Positions 17,241 to 26,448 of a DNA stretch of 64,000 bases are shown piece by piece; position 1 is the first letter of the stretch; each line of letters opens with the position of its first letter. The notes below the pieces were generated by a model. That model saw nothing but the letters and a program-made list of their open reading frames with translations. It ran no database searches and was not told the origin of the DNA. Made by a program: the position numbers and the translations under genes. This DNA is from Salinirubellus salinus (GTDB lineage: Archaea; Halobacteriota; Halobacteria; Halobacteriales; Haloarculaceae): contig NZ_CP104003.1 in the NCBI RefSeq assembly GCF_025231485.1, positions 2,232,001-2,296,000 on the forward strand, read 5' to 3'.

Positions 17241-18503
17241 ATGAGAGAGCAACTGCTCGCGGTGGCGCTGGCCGCGACGCTCGTGCTGGCCGGGTGTTCG
17301 GGCGCGGTCAGTCCGACCGCCAGCCCCAGCGCGGCCGACGACGCGACGCCGACAGCGGGAACGCAAGCGATGACGAGTAACAGCGGGACGGTCAACTTCT
17401 ACGTGAGCGACGAGACGAACGCCATCAGCGACTTCGAGTCGCTGAACGTCACCGTCGAGGCGATCTCGTTCAAGCGCGCGGACGCGGGTGACGACGAGTC
17501 CGAGGTCGAGAACGAGGACGAGAGGGAGACGGAGGACCCCGAGGCCGACGACGAGAACGCCACGGCCACCCCGGAACCGACCGCGACCCCCGAGTCCGAG
17601 GAGGTGAACGAGACCGCGGAGCCGACCGAGACGCCCGACTCCGAGGCCGACTCGGAGGAGATAGAGGACGAGGAAGAGAGCGACGAGGAAGAGAGCGACG
17701 AGGAAGAGAGCGACGACTGGGTCGTCCGCGACGTGAACTCGACGACCGTCGACCTGACCGAGCTTCAGGGCGAGAACGCGACCCAGCTCAAGCGTGCGAA
17801 CGTCCCGAACGGCACCTACACGCAGGTCCGCCTGCACATCAGCGAGGTGAACGGGACCCTGAAGGACGGGTCGCAGGTGAACGTCAAGCTCCCGTCGAGC
17901 AGACTGAAGTTGAACAGCGAGTTCACCGTCGGGAACGGTGAGGAGGTCGACTTCGTGTACGACGCCACCGTGTTCGAGGCCGGTAACTCTGGGAAGTACA
18001 TCCTGAAGCCCGTCGCCAGTGAGTCCGGGACCGACGTCCCCATCAAGTCCGTCGACCGTGACGACGAGGGCGAGGGTGACATCGGCGCCCGGTTCGTCGG
18101 CCAGGTCGAGCGCGGCCAGGCCGCGACGGTGAAGGTCACCTCGCAGGGCGGTCCCGTCTCCGGTGCGACCGTCGAGGTCGGCGACACCGAGTACCAGACT
18201 GGCAGCGACGGCACGGTGATGTTCGACGTGCCGAGCGACGCCGAGGAACTCGAGGTCGAGGTGGAGTACGACGACGGCGAGGCCGAACTGAAGCGCACGT
18301 TCGCCACGGACGGTGACGACGAGGTCGAGAGCGACGACGCGGAGGAGCGCGAGGAGGGCGAGACGGCCGAACCGACAGAGACCGAGGAACCCACCGAGAC
18401 CCCCGAGACCGACGACGACGCTGACGACTCCCGGCAGGACCGTGGGAACGGTGGCAACCCGAACGACGACGACACCGCGACGCCCACCTCGACCGAGGCG
18501 TAA
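17241..18503 (+). CDS. DUF4382 domain lipoprotein
   Basis: A 420-residue lipoprotein: Sec-type signal and lipobox VLAGC (Cys19). DUF4382 begins near residue 48 at GTVNFYVSDETNAISDFESL and resumes after a large acidic insert (about 88-160, including three DEEES repeats) at VVRDVNSTTVDLTELQGENAT. A carboxypeptidase-regulatory-like beta domain (GPVSGATVEVGDTEYQTGSDG) and an acidic Thr/Glu tail follow. It lies 130 bases after the sequon-rich secreted protein with its own CTTTTGTAC box about 27 bases upstream. Surface function unknown. Confidence 0.88.
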   Translation: MREQLLAVALAATLVLAGCSGAVSPTASPSAADDATPTAGTQAMTSNSGTVNFYVSDETNAISDFESLNVTVEAISFKRADAGDDESEVENEDERETEDPEADDENATATPEPTATPESEEVNETAEPTETPDSEADSEEIEDEEESDEEESDEEESDDWVVRDVNSTTVDLTELQGENATQLKRANVPNGTYTQVRLHISEVNGTLKDGSQVNVKLPSSRLKLNSEFTVGNGEEVDFVYDATVFEAGNSGKYILKPVASESGTDVPIKSVDRDDEGEGDIGARFVGQVERGQAATVKVTSQGGPVSGATVEVGDTEYQTGSDGTVMFDVPSDAEELEVEVEYDDGEAELKRTFATDGDDEVESDDAEEREEGETAEPTETEEPTETPETDDDADDSRQDRGNGGNPNDDDTATPTSTEA

Positions 18504-18568
18504 CTGAGCGACTCACCGCCGGCAGCCGAGTAGACACCCTTCTGAGACGACGGGACGACCAGTGCGGC

Positions 18569-18919
18569 GTGCAGCCCTCCACTCGCCGGTACCTCGTGAG
18601 CGCGCTGGTCCTCCTCGGTGCCCTCGTGTTGTTCGGCCCCGCCGCCGGCGTGGCCGTGCTGACAGCGACGACCCGCTTCGCGGACGTGCTCGGCGTGTCC
18701 ACGAACGCCGGGACGCCGGCGGGACTCGTCGCGTCCGTGCTGGCCGTCGCCGCCGGACTCGCCGTGGCCACCGAGGCCGCGGCGGTTCGATTGGGCGGCC
18801 CGGCCGCGCTCCACCGCGGGAGCGACGCGGCACGAGGCGTCCGCTACGCGACGCTCGGCGCAGTGGCGCTCGCGTTCCGCCGTGGCCGGCGTGGGAAGCC
18901 GTTCGACCCGCTGGCGTAG
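18569..18919 (+). CDS. Small membrane protein, uncharacterised
   Basis: A 116-residue protein with GTG start at 18569. Hydrophobic helices at about residues 9-31 and 48-67 and a weaker third near 93-104, ending in the basic tail RRGRRGKPFDPLA. Codon composition fits the surroundings and the frame is the only long uninterrupted one in this stretch. No family recognised. Confidence 0.6.
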   Translation: MQPSTRRYLVSALVLLGALVLFGPAAGVAVLTATTRFADVLGVSTNAGTPAGLVASVLAVAAGLAVATEAAAVRLGGPAALHRGSDAARGVRYATLGAVALAFRRGRRGKPFDPLA

Positions 18920-19020
18920 GCGTTGCTGTAGAACCCAGCCACACCCACCCGCGGCGAGCAGGGCGGGACCGACGGTCCCGCTGGCAGACGGCGGCTTCAC
19001 TGCCGTCGACGAAGCGACCC

Positions 19021-19090
19021 GCGCTTGTTGAATCGAAAGTGTTGCCGGAGTGGTTCGCGCCTTCGGCGCGACCCCGACGAGAAAAGTTTG
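19021..19090 (-). repeat. Dispersed intergenic hairpin element, copy 1 (3' of ilvE)
   Basis: This holds the conserved core TTGAATCGAAAG, then a stem GGTTCGCGCC (19052-19061) with its partner at 19065-19074 (one mismatch), then GACGAGAAAAGTTT. Copies also follow atpD (31571-31643) and atpB (38667-38738), each directly after the stop codon of a leftward gene, so it probably acts as a terminator or 3'-end element. Confidence 0.7.
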
Positions 19091-19091
19091 G

Positions 19092-20021
19092 TCAGACGTA
19101 CGTGAACCACTCGTCGTGGTCGTCGGTCCGCCGCTCGATGACCTCGAAGAACCGCGACTGGAGTTCCTCCGTGACGGGGCCGCGCGAGCCGTCGCCGATG
19201 ACGGTGTCGTCCACCGTCTTGATGGGCGTGACCTCCGCGGCCGTGCCGGTGAAGAACAGTTCGTCGGCGGTGTAGAGCTGGCCGCGGGAGATACTGGCCT
19301 CGTCGTGGACCGTGTAGCCGAGCTCCTCGGCGAGTTCGATGACCGTCTGGCGGGTGATGCCGTCGAGGATGGACTCACTCAGCCCGGGCGTGAATATCTC
19401 CCCGTCGTTGACCATGAAGATGTTCTCGCCGGGGCCCTCGGCGACGTCACCCTCCTTGTTGAGGACGATGGCCTCGACGTAGCCGTTCGAGCGGGCCTCC
19501 TCGCCCGCCAGCATCGAGTTGATGTACGGGCCGGTGGCCTTGATGTTCGTCGGAATCTGGCTGGAGTGGTGTTTGCGCCACGAGGAGACCATCACGTCGA
19601 CCCCCTGTTCGAGGGCGTCCTCGCCGAGGTAGGTGCCCCACGGCCAGCAGGCGATAGTCGTCTCCGTCGGGCAGTCGCGCGGCGAGACGCCGAGCGAGTT
19701 GTAGCCGTAGTAGACGAGTGGCCGGATGTAGCAGGACTCCAGGTCCTGCCGGCGGATGAGTTCCAGCGTCGCCTCGGTGAGTTCCTCGCGGTCGTGGCTG
19801 ATGTCGTGGCCGAGCGGCGCGGCCGACTGGTAGAGTCGGTCGAGGTGTTCCTCCCAGCGGAAGATGGCCGGGCCCTGCTCGGTGTCGTAACAGCGGACGC
19901 CTTCGAAGACGGCGGTCCCGTAGTGGAGGCTGTGTGTGAGCACGTGCGTCTGTGCCTCCTCCCACGGGACGAACTCGCCGTCCATCCAGATCGTGTCGAC
20001 GTCCATCTCCTCGAATCCCAT
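19092..20021 (-). CDS. ilvE: Branched-chain amino acid aminotransferase
   Basis: PLP-dependent transamination, the last step of Val, Leu and Ile synthesis and the first of their breakdown. A 309-residue class IV aminotransferase starting MGFEEMDVDTIWMDGEFVPW. Motifs are HYGTAVFEGVRCY, the PLP-lysine region NIKATGPYINSMLA, EAIVLNKEGDVAEGPGENIF and the phosphate-binding FFTGTAAEVTPI. MDVDTIW, 15 bases downstream, is an alternative start. The transporter at 3215-8407 could supply its substrates. Confidence 0.95.
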   Translation of the reverse strand: MGFEEMDVDTIWMDGEFVPWEEAQTHVLTHSLHYGTAVFEGVRCYDTEQGPAIFRWEEHLDRLYQSAAPLGHDISHDREELTEATLELIRRQDLESCYIRPLVYYGYNSLGVSPRDCPTETTIACWPWGTYLGEDALEQGVDVMVSSWRKHHSSQIPTNIKATGPYINSMLAGEEARSNGYVEAIVLNKEGDVAEGPGENIFMVNDGEIFTPGLSESILDGITRQTVIELAEELGYTVHDEASISRGQLYTADELFFTGTAAEVTPIKTVDDTVIGDGSRGPVTEELQSRFFEVIERRTDDHDEWFTYV

Positions 20022-20164
20022 AGGTGCGCGGTCGGCGCCCCTCGTAATGAGTGTTGACGATTCTTGCCACGGATGCACGTGGCCCGGAGCGCATCAGTCA
20101 CACTACAGGAATCGGTTCCGGGAAACGCTCTTCCGGGGGCACGGAGAACCCGGACGACGGGACG

Positions 20165-21400
20165 ATGCGAACGCCCGGTGTCGTCACTCGGTACTACCTG
20201 TACGAGGCGACCGACACCGCCGGGTTCGTCTGGCCGGTGTTCACGCTGTTCCTGCTCTCCCGTGGCCTCTCGTTCACCGAGATAGCCACGCTGAGCGCCA
20301 CGATGGCCGTCCTCGTCGTGGTCGGCGAGGTGCCGACGGGCTACCTCGGTGACCGCATCGGCCGGCGTAACAGCCTCGTCCTCGGCCGGGTGGCCGCTGT
20401 CGCCTCCCTGCTCGGGTTCCTCGTCGTCACGACGTTCCCGGGGTTCCTCGTACTGTACGCACTCTGGGCGCTGACGTTCACCTTCGCCTCCGGCACGGCG
20501 GAAGCGTGGCTCTACGACACGCTCGAGGAACGCCTCGACACGGACCAGTTCACCCGCGTCAGAGGTCGCGGGCGGGCCGTCGGGTCGTGGGCGATGGCCG
20601 CCACGATGGTCGCGTCCGGGTTCCTCTACGTCGGCGACCGGGAGTGGCCGTTCGTGGCTGCGGCGGCCGTCGGCGTGGTGAGCGTCGGCGTCCTGCTGAC
20701 GATGCCGGAACCCAGCCGTGGAGAGGGCGACGAGGATGAGCGCCTCTCGGTCGTCGAGGCACTGCCGGTCGTCCGGGGGGCACTCGGCCGCCCCGGCGTC
20801 CGCTCGCTGGTGCTCTACGTCGGCCTGTTCTACGGGGCGGTGAGTGCGGCCGACGACCTGATACAGCCCATCGCCGTCGACGCGTTCGACGGCTACCTCG
20901 CGGTCCTGCCGGCCGCCGCCGCCGGACTGCCGGGGGAGGCGCTGCTCGGATTCCTCTACGCCGGGTTCACGGCCGTCGCGGGCGTCGCCAGCGACAACGC
21001 CGGCCGACTGGAGTCAGCACTCGGGACGACGGGGGCGGTGGTCGTCGTCCCGGCCGTGGTGGCGGTCTGCTACCTGTTCCCGCTGGTGGCGACGGCCACC
21101 GCCGTCCCGGTGTTCTTCGTCCTGAAGGCGGGACGTGCCGCGGTGGCTCCCGTCACCGGGCAGTTCCTGAACGACCGGGTCGAGAGCGTGGGCCGGGCGA
21201 CGGCGCTCTCGGCCGCGGCGATGGTGTTCGCGCTGGTCCGGGTCCCGCTGAAACTCCTCGCCGGTGGGGTCGCCGACGCCGCCGGACCGGTCGCCGGGGT
21301 CGCGGCGCTGGGCGTCGCGTTCCTCCTCACCGGGGGCGTGCTGGTGGCCGTCGAGCGACCGGGGGCCGTCCCGACCGACGTGGCCAGCCACGGTGACTGA
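20165..21400 (+). CDS. MFS transporter
   Basis: A 411-residue major facilitator with about 12 hydrophobic segments. The loop 2-3 motif GYLGDRIGRRNSLVLGR is the MFS signature. ATG 20165 gives an N-terminus (TRYYLYEATDTAGFVWPVFT) that enters helix 1 directly; the longer in-frame start is not supported. It is divergent from ilvE and 40 bases upstream of the next gene. Substrate unknown, drug or metabolite export is the usual guess. Confidence 0.88.
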   Translation: MRTPGVVTRYYLYEATDTAGFVWPVFTLFLLSRGLSFTEIATLSATMAVLVVVGEVPTGYLGDRIGRRNSLVLGRVAAVASLLGFLVVTTFPGFLVLYALWALTFTFASGTAEAWLYDTLEERLDTDQFTRVRGRGRAVGSWAMAATMVASGFLYVGDREWPFVAAAAVGVVSVGVLLTMPEPSRGEGDEDERLSVVEALPVVRGALGRPGVRSLVLYVGLFYGAVSAADDLIQPIAVDAFDGYLAVLPAAAAGLPGEALLGFLYAGFTAVAGVASDNAGRLESALGTTGAVVVVPAVVAVCYLFPLVATATAVPVFFVLKAGRAAVAPVTGQFLNDRVESVGRATALSAAAMVFALVRVPLKLLAGGVADAAGPVAGVAALGVAFLLTGGVLVAVERPGAVPTDVASHGD

Positions 21401-21440
21401 CCCCCAAAGGCTCACGTTCCCTCGCGAACGCGGACCGACG

Positions 21441-22235
21441 ATGGCTGCCGACCTCGCCCTCTACGCCGCCGTCGTGACCATCGACCTGGTCCACGGCGCC
21501 GAACCCGGGCACGGCTGGCCCGTCGCCGCCGCCTACGCGCTGGACCGCGAGAACCGCTTCGCCTCGGGACTGCTCACCAGCGTCGTCATCGGCGTCGGCC
21601 ACCTCGTGAGTTCCATCGCCGTCGTCGCCGCGTTCCTCCTCGTCGCCGAGTGGGTCGGTGTCGCCGACCTCGGGTGGGTCCGCTACGTCGCGGGCGTGCT
21701 CCTGATAGCACTCGGTATCAGGGAGTACCTCGGTGGGGGCCACTCGCACGACCACGCACACCACGAGAGGAGTCACGACCACGCACACCACGAGAGGAGT
21801 CACGACCACGCTCACGGGGAGACGGCGGTCCCCGACGTCGACCCGACCGAGTCGGTGCTCACTGCGGCCGCCGCATCCGAGCCGGCGCTCGGGGAGACGG
21901 ACGGGGGGCACGGAGACGGTCACGCACACGCCCTCTCGGCCGACGACCCCCGTGGCCTGTGGGGGCTCGCGTCCTCGGCGTTCGTCCTCGGGTTCGCCCA
22001 CGAGGAGGAGTTCGAGATACTCGGGTTCTGCACGGGGGCGACCGACCGATGTCTCCCGCTGATGCTCGCCTACGCGGGGGCGGTCGTGCTCGCGCTGGTG
22101 GGCCTGACGCTCCTGCTGGTCGCGGGGTTCGAGCGCTACGAGGACCGAGTGGGCCGCTGGGCCGAGCACTTCCCGACCGTCTCGGCGGCGGTGCTGGTGC
22201 TGATGGGGCTGGGGTTCCTCGCGGGCGTACTGTAG
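21441..22235 (+). CDS. Polytopic protein with His-rich loop, nickel/cobalt (NicO/UreH-like) transporter
   Basis: A 264-residue membrane protein with about six helices. Conserved polar motifs DLVHGAEPGHGWPVAAAYA in helix 1 and LGFAHEEEFEILGFC in helix 4 resemble metal-contacting helices of the NicO/NiCoT-type families. A cytosolic loop of about 70 residues carries repeated HSHDHAHHER units and further His-Asp pairs, a common metal-chaperoning loop. Metal transport, with Ni or Co most likely, is inferred. The spacing after the MFS gene (40 bases) allows cotranscription. Confidence 0.72.
   Translation: MAADLALYAAVVTIDLVHGAEPGHGWPVAAAYALDRENRFASGLLTSVVIGVGHLVSSIAVVAAFLLVAEWVGVADLGWVRYVAGVLLIALGIREYLGGGHSHDHAHHERSHDHAHHERSHDHAHGETAVPDVDPTESVLTAAAASEPALGETDGGHGDGHAHALSADDPRGLWGLASSAFVLGFAHEEEFEILGFCTGATDRCLPLMLAYAGAVVLALVGLTLLLVAGFERYEDRVGRWAEHFPTVSAAVLVLMGLGFLAGVL
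21747..21811 (+). repeat. 27-base tandem repeat encoding the His-rich loop
   Basis: Two identical 27-base units (21747-21773, 21774-21800) and the start of a third encode SHDHAHHER. In-frame duplication of a metal-binding loop. Confidence 0.9.
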
Positions 22236-22253
22236 GTGGCCGCCGCAGCCGAC

Positions 22254-22952
22254 TCAGTTCAGTCGGTCGACGAGGGCCGCCCCCTCGACGTAGACGAGGC
22301 CGTGGCGACGGGCGTAGGCCCGTGCGTCGGGCGGGGAGAGCGCCCCGCCCGTCTCGTCGTCGAGCATCTCGCAGACGACGACGGCGGGTTCGCGGTCGGC
22401 GGCGGCCGCGAGGGCGACGCCGAGTTCCGTGTGGCCCTTCCGGTCGTCGAGCAGGTCCGGGGCCGCCCGCAGGAGGTGGACGTGGCCCGGCGCGCGGAAG
22501 GCGTCGACGAACTGGTCGTAGTCCGGGGCGGCCGCGAGCGCGCCGAGTTCGGAGATGGTGAGCGCGCGGTCGGCGTCGGTGATGCCGGTGAACGTCTCGC
22601 GGTGGTTCACCGTCAGCGAGAACGAGGAGCGCTCGTCGTATGCGAGGTCGTGGTCGGCGGCGAGGCCGTGGTCGATGGTCTCCTGGACGAACGGCAGTCC
22701 GAGTTCCTCGCTCACCGCGTCGGAGAGGGCGACGCAGACGAGGCCGCCGGCGTCGTTGCGCATCCGGGCGACCGCGGCGGCGTCGACGTCGCTGGCCGGG
22801 TAGACGAGGTCCGTCTCGCCCTCGCGGTCGGCGGCGTCGTGGACGAGGACCGGGTCGCCGCGGCGGAAGGCGGCGAGGGTCCGGTCAACGGGGTCGGTCT
22901 CCGTCTCCGTCTCGGGGTCCGTGGTCGCGTCGGCCTCGGCGTGGCCCGCCAT
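22254..22952 (-). CDS. ribB: 3,4-dihydroxy-2-butanone-4-phosphate synthase
   Basis: Converts ribulose 5-phosphate to the four-carbon precursor of riboflavin. In this 232-residue RibB the acidic loop DREGETDLVYPA, SFSLTVNHRETFTGITDADRALTI and FRAPGHVHLLRA match the Mg- and substrate-binding motifs. The N-terminal ~20 residues are a Thr/Glu-rich extension. The ATG at 22952 overlaps the TGA of the riboflavin kinase gene by one base, indicating coupled translation. Confidence 0.95.
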   Translation of the reverse strand: MAGHAEADATTDPETETETDPVDRTLAAFRRGDPVLVHDAADREGETDLVYPASDVDAAAVARMRNDAGGLVCVALSDAVSEELGLPFVQETIDHGLAADHDLAYDERSSFSLTVNHRETFTGITDADRALTISELGALAAAPDYDQFVDAFRAPGHVHLLRAAPDLLDDRKGHTELGVALAAAADREPAVVVCEMLDDETGGALSPPDARAYARRHGLVYVEGAALVDRLN

Positions 22953-23677
22953 CAGCGCGCACCTCCGTGCCCGCCTCGCTCACCGACGTGGACCGAGACG
23001 TGGTCCTCGTCCTCGAGCCCGAGTTCCTCGCGGAGTTTGACCGGGGCGATGAGCTCGAGCTGGTCGGCGCCGTGGTGGGTCCGCTCTGGTGCGACGACGT
23101 GGACCTCGTCGAACCGGTCGCCCGCGGGGGTCTCCAGCGAGGCCGGCCAGCAGAACGCCGGCCCGTAGGTCCGGTCGTCGTCCTCCCAGCCGTCGATCGG
23201 GACGGGGTCGAGGGTGTCCATCCGGGCTCGCGACCGGACACTGTCGTCGTCCAGTTCCACGTTCAGCGTGCCCGCGAACGGGGCGTAGCCCAGCCGCTCC
23301 TCGAACTGCTCCATGTAGCCCGGGAGCGAGATGTAGTGCCGGCCCTCCCCCATGCCGCTCGTGACGACACCGGAGAGCGCGACCCCGACCTCGCCCTCGA
23401 AGATGCGGCGGTAGTCGGCGTACTCGCGCTGGAGGGCGCGCTCGCCGGACTCCGTGACGGCGACCCGCTGGCCGTCGCTGACGATCTCGCGCTCGACGAG
23501 ACCGGCGTCCTCGAGCCGCTGGAGGCGACGCGAGGCCGTCTGGTTCGAGACGCCGAGTTCGCCGGCCAGCACCGCACACGTCACCGTCGCGCGGGTCTCC
23601 AGCGCCCCCGCCATCGCCAGCCGCTTCAAGGTGGCCAGTTCGTCGTGGCCGACCGACAACTCAGCCTGTCCTGCCAT
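22952..23677 (-). CDS. ribK: CTP-dependent riboflavin kinase with N-terminal winged HTH
   Basis: Archaeal FMN-forming kinase that uses CTP. In this 241-residue protein residues ~10-85 form a winged helix ([20 protein letters not shown]). The kinase (DUF120) domain then starts at [19 protein letters not shown], with [10 protein letters not shown] and the C-terminal [25 protein letters not shown] 23677 is preferred over an upstream ATG that would add a short basic leader. The HTH-kinase fusion (RbkR type) is known in archaea as a regulator of riboflavin genes, so it may control ribB. Confidence 0.94.
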   Translation of the reverse strand: MAGQAELSVGHDELATLKRLAMAGALETRATVTCAVLAGELGVSNQTASRRLQRLEDAGLVEREIVSDGQRVAVTESGERALQREYADYRRIFEGEVGVALSGVVTSGMGEGRHYISLPGYMEQFEERLGYAPFAGTLNVELDDDSVRSRARMDTLDPVPIDGWEDDDRTYGPAFCWPASLETPAGDRFDEVHVVAPERTHHGADQLELIAPVKLREELGLEDEDHVSVHVGERGGHGGAR

Positions 23678-23829
23678 GACTCGGCGTTGGGACTTCCGAG
23701 GCATAAGCGTACCGAAGGTGAGATGCGTAACAGAATTGAGACGCAGCCGCGCCGCACGCGTGTTCTCGTGCGAGGTTGGGGCAGCACCGACAAGAACCCG
23801 TCGTTCGATGCAACCGTCGCCCGCCGAAA

Positions 23830-24795
23830 TCAGGCGTACGGGTTCGCCTTCCAGAACTCGCTCCCGCCCTTGAGCTTCGGCACCCACGTGTCCGCCTCGC
23901 GTGCGAGCAACGCCACCCGCGACTGCTCTACCTCCCGGTAGACGTCGTGGTCGGGCAGGAACTCGCCCACCTGCTTCGTGAACGCCCGGACCCGCTCGTG
24001 GCTCGGCATCGCCGAACGGTCCAGTCGCCCGCGTGAGTGCCCGACGTGCATGTAGGCCTTCATCTCGACGAAGTCCACGCCCGCGCGGTCGCACATCGCG
24101 GCGTACCACGCCGGCGTGTGCATGTTCACGCCGTCGACCAGCGTGGTCCGGATCACGGTCCGCGTCTCCTCCTTCGCCGCGAGGACGTCCAGAGTCTCTA
24201 TCAGCGTGTCCCACGCGTCCTCCTCGACGGCGTTCACGGTGCGCTGGAACGTCCGGCGGTCCGCGGCGTCGACGCTCACGTAGAGCTGGGTGGGGTCACA
24301 GCGTTCCAGCATCTCGGGCCGGGTCCCGTTCGAGACGAGGAACGTCGTGATGCCCCGGTCGTGGAACGCCTCGACGAGTTCGGGGAGGTAGGGGTAGAGC
24401 GTGGGCTCGCCGTCGAGCGAGATGGCGACGTGGCGTGGCTCCATCGCCTCCTCGAACACCTGACGCGGGACCTCGTCGTTCCCGCCGAACCCCGAGAGGA
24501 GGCGTTTCTGGAGGTGGATGCTCGCGTCGACGACGGCCTCCGGGTCGTCCCACTCGACGCCGTCGAGTTCGTAGCTGTGGCCGGCGTGGTCGCGCCAGCA
24601 GAAGACGCACCGCTCGTTGCACTTGACGACGGGTGTCATCTGGATGCACCGGTGGCTCTGGATGCCGTAGAAGGTGTTCTTGTAACACCTCCCCTCGCCC
24701 TTCAGGGCGTGTTCGGTCCAGCCGCAGGTCTGGGCCGCCGTGTGGTTGACGCTGTGGTAGTCCGGGTCGTCCACCTGTCTCGGCCCGCTGCTCAT
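23830..24795 (-). CDS. taw1: tRNA 4-demethylwyosine synthase (TYW1 homologue, radical SAM)
   Basis: Radical-SAM enzyme that builds the imidazopurine ring of wyosine at G37 of tRNA-Phe from m1G and pyruvate. A 321-residue protein; the 4Fe-4S SAM motif is [11 protein letters not shown], followed by the GGNDEVP and [12 protein letters not shown] segments. Upstream Cys residues in [19 protein letters not shown] may ligate the second cluster. Length matches archaeal Taw1, which lacks the flavodoxin domain. Confidence 0.95.
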   Translation of the reverse strand: MSSGPRQVDDPDYHSVNHTAAQTCGWTEHALKGEGRCYKNTFYGIQSHRCIQMTPVVKCNERCVFCWRDHAGHSYELDGVEWDDPEAVVDASIHLQKRLLSGFGGNDEVPRQVFEEAMEPRHVAISLDGEPTLYPYLPELVEAFHDRGITTFLVSNGTRPEMLERCDPTQLYVSVDAADRRTFQRTVNAVEEDAWDTLIETLDVLAAKEETRTVIRTTLVDGVNMHTPAWYAAMCDRAGVDFVEMKAYMHVGHSRGRLDRSAMPSHERVRAFTKQVGEFLPDHDVYREVEQSRVALLAREADTWVPKLKGGSEFWKANPYA

Positions 24796-24819
24796 GGACT
24801 GGCGGTGGGGACGGGGCGA

Positions 24820-25689
24820 CTAAACTGGTGTGGTCGGGCCGCGCGGCGGCACGGAGAACCACCGTTGGTAGGCGTACAGCCAGAGCAGCGACGGCAGGGC
24901 GATCGCCGCCAGCAGCACCATGGACTGCCACTCCGCGCTCCCGTACACCGAGAGGAAGACCGGCGGGAGGTTGAACGCCCCGTGGACGAGCGCGACGAGC
25001 ACCACGTTCCGCGTGAGTTCGTACAGGACACCCAGCACGAGCGCGAACCCGACGAGCGGCAGGAGTGCCTCGGGGAGTTCGGCGGGCGAGCGGCCCGCCA
25101 CGACGAGTCGCTGGGGCACGTGCCAGAGCGCGAAGAGGACCGCCATCACGGTGATGGCGGCCGCCCGGCGCGGCAGGTCGCGCTCGCCACCGAACAGCGC
25201 GACGAGCTTGTTCTGCAGGTACGCCCGGCCCGCGAGTTCCTCGGCGAGTCCGACGAACACCCACTGGGAGACGGCGAGTCCGACGTAGAGCGCCGGCGGC
25301 ACGCCCGCGAGCGCGAACGTCCACGAGTCGGCCACCGTCACGCCGACGACGAGGAGCAGGAGGTTGACGGAGACCACGACGCCGGCGAACCACAGCACGG
25401 CCCGCCGGGCGAGCGGCCGGGTGAGTCCGACCGCGGCGAGACCGACTCCCTCGAGGCGGAGGACGGCCAGAGCGAGCCCCAGCAACAGTGAGGCGCCGAG
25501 GATCGTCACGCCGACGCCGAGCCACGGCGTCGTCTCCAGCCCCAGCGGCCCGGTCAGGAACGGTGCCACACCGGCCAGCGTGACCACTGGAAGGAGGGCC
25601 GTGGCCACGAGGAACCCCGCGAGCGGGAGCAGTCGCCGGTCGAACCCGGCACGTCCCTCGACCCGGGGCGCTGTCGTCTCGGGAGTCAT
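24820..25689 (-). CDS. CPBP family intramembrane glutamic endopeptidase
   Basis: A 289-residue polytopic protein of the CPBP/Abi (Rce1-like) family with about eight helices. Catalytic motifs are intact: EELAGRAYLQN (motif 1, EExxxR), ALWHVPQRL (motif 2) and VALVHGAFN (motif 3). ATG 25689 starts MTPETTAP; a start 33 bases upstream is possible. It lies 24 bases upstream of taw1 on the same strand, so cotranscription is possible. Substrate unknown. Confidence 0.88.
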   Translation of the reverse strand: MTPETTAPRVEGRAGFDRRLLPLAGFLVATALLPVVTLAGVAPFLTGPLGLETTPWLGVGVTILGASLLLGLALAVLRLEGVGLAAVGLTRPLARRAVLWFAGVVVSVNLLLLVVGVTVADSWTFALAGVPPALYVGLAVSQWVFVGLAEELAGRAYLQNKLVALFGGERDLPRRAAAITVMAVLFALWHVPQRLVVAGRSPAELPEALLPLVGFALVLGVLYELTRNVVLVALVHGAFNLPPVFLSVYGSAEWQSMVLLAAIALPSLLWLYAYQRWFSVPPRGPTTPV

Positions 25690-25902
25690 GCTGGAGTGTC
25701 GGTCCTGACGCTCGATGGACACGTCGCTGGTTCCCGCCGGCCGAGAACAGTCCCGGCTGGAGGACGGAGTGGGACAACTCGAGAGACAGAACGTCCACTG
25801 ATTGCTCGTAATTCGTGAGTTAGTCGAGTATATCCGAGAACTGGCGACAAATTGCCGGAACGAGTGCGTCTTTTACCACACGAACGAAGACATCTCTCAG
25901 AC

Positions 25903-26397
25903 ATGGCTGCAGATGGGTTCTTCGTCGACGACGAACCGTACACGACCCCGACGCTGGGGACGGACGAACCGCTGGACGTGGAGGCGACCGCGTACTTCCG
26001 CGCCTCGGCACCGGCTGTCGCCCGTGCCCGACAGGAGACGGCGAGGGCTCGCCTGGACGCGCTGGTCGACGCGAACGTCCTCCACGGGCTGACCGTCGAC
26101 CGCTGGCCGAACAAGGCGAGCGTCCCGGCCGACGGCCCCACCCCCGTCCCCGTCGAACGCTACGAGGAGTTCCGCGCGGCGCTGGGCGAGGACGGCCACC
26201 TCGACCCGTTCTTCGAGGACCGCCCCGGCATCGGCCGGTCCTCGCGCGTCGTGGTCCTCCCGGTCATCACGCTGGCGCTCCGGCGCGACGGGGAGCTGAC
26301 CGGCCTCTATCCGTGCTGGAAGGACGGCCACCACTACAGCATCGAGGAGGGGCTGGCGGCGCTGGAGGAGGGAACGGACGCCGAGAACCTCCGGTGA
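25903..26397 (+). CDS. HTH-like haloarchaeal protein, uncharacterised
   Basis: A 164-residue soluble acidic protein. The pattern VEATAYFRASAPAVARARQETARARLDALVDANVLHGLTVDRWPNKASV resembles haloarchaeal small proteins annotated as HTH-domain proteins, which begin with a paired strand and an RLD-type helix. A C-terminal part near YPCWKDGHHYSIEEGLAALE follows. ATG 25903 is preceded by a TTTTACC box about 30 bases upstream. Function unknown; a regulator is one possibility. Confidence 0.6.
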   Translation: MAADGFFVDDEPYTTPTLGTDEPLDVEATAYFRASAPAVARARQETARARLDALVDANVLHGLTVDRWPNKASVPADGPTPVPVERYEEFRAALGEDGHLDPFFEDRPGIGRSSRVVVLPVITLALRRDGELTGLYPCWKDGHHYSIEEGLAALEEGTDAENLR

Positions 26398-26448
26398 CGG
26401 GAAGCGAGAGAGCGCAGCGGAGGAAGATGAGGGAGTCGACGACCGTCC

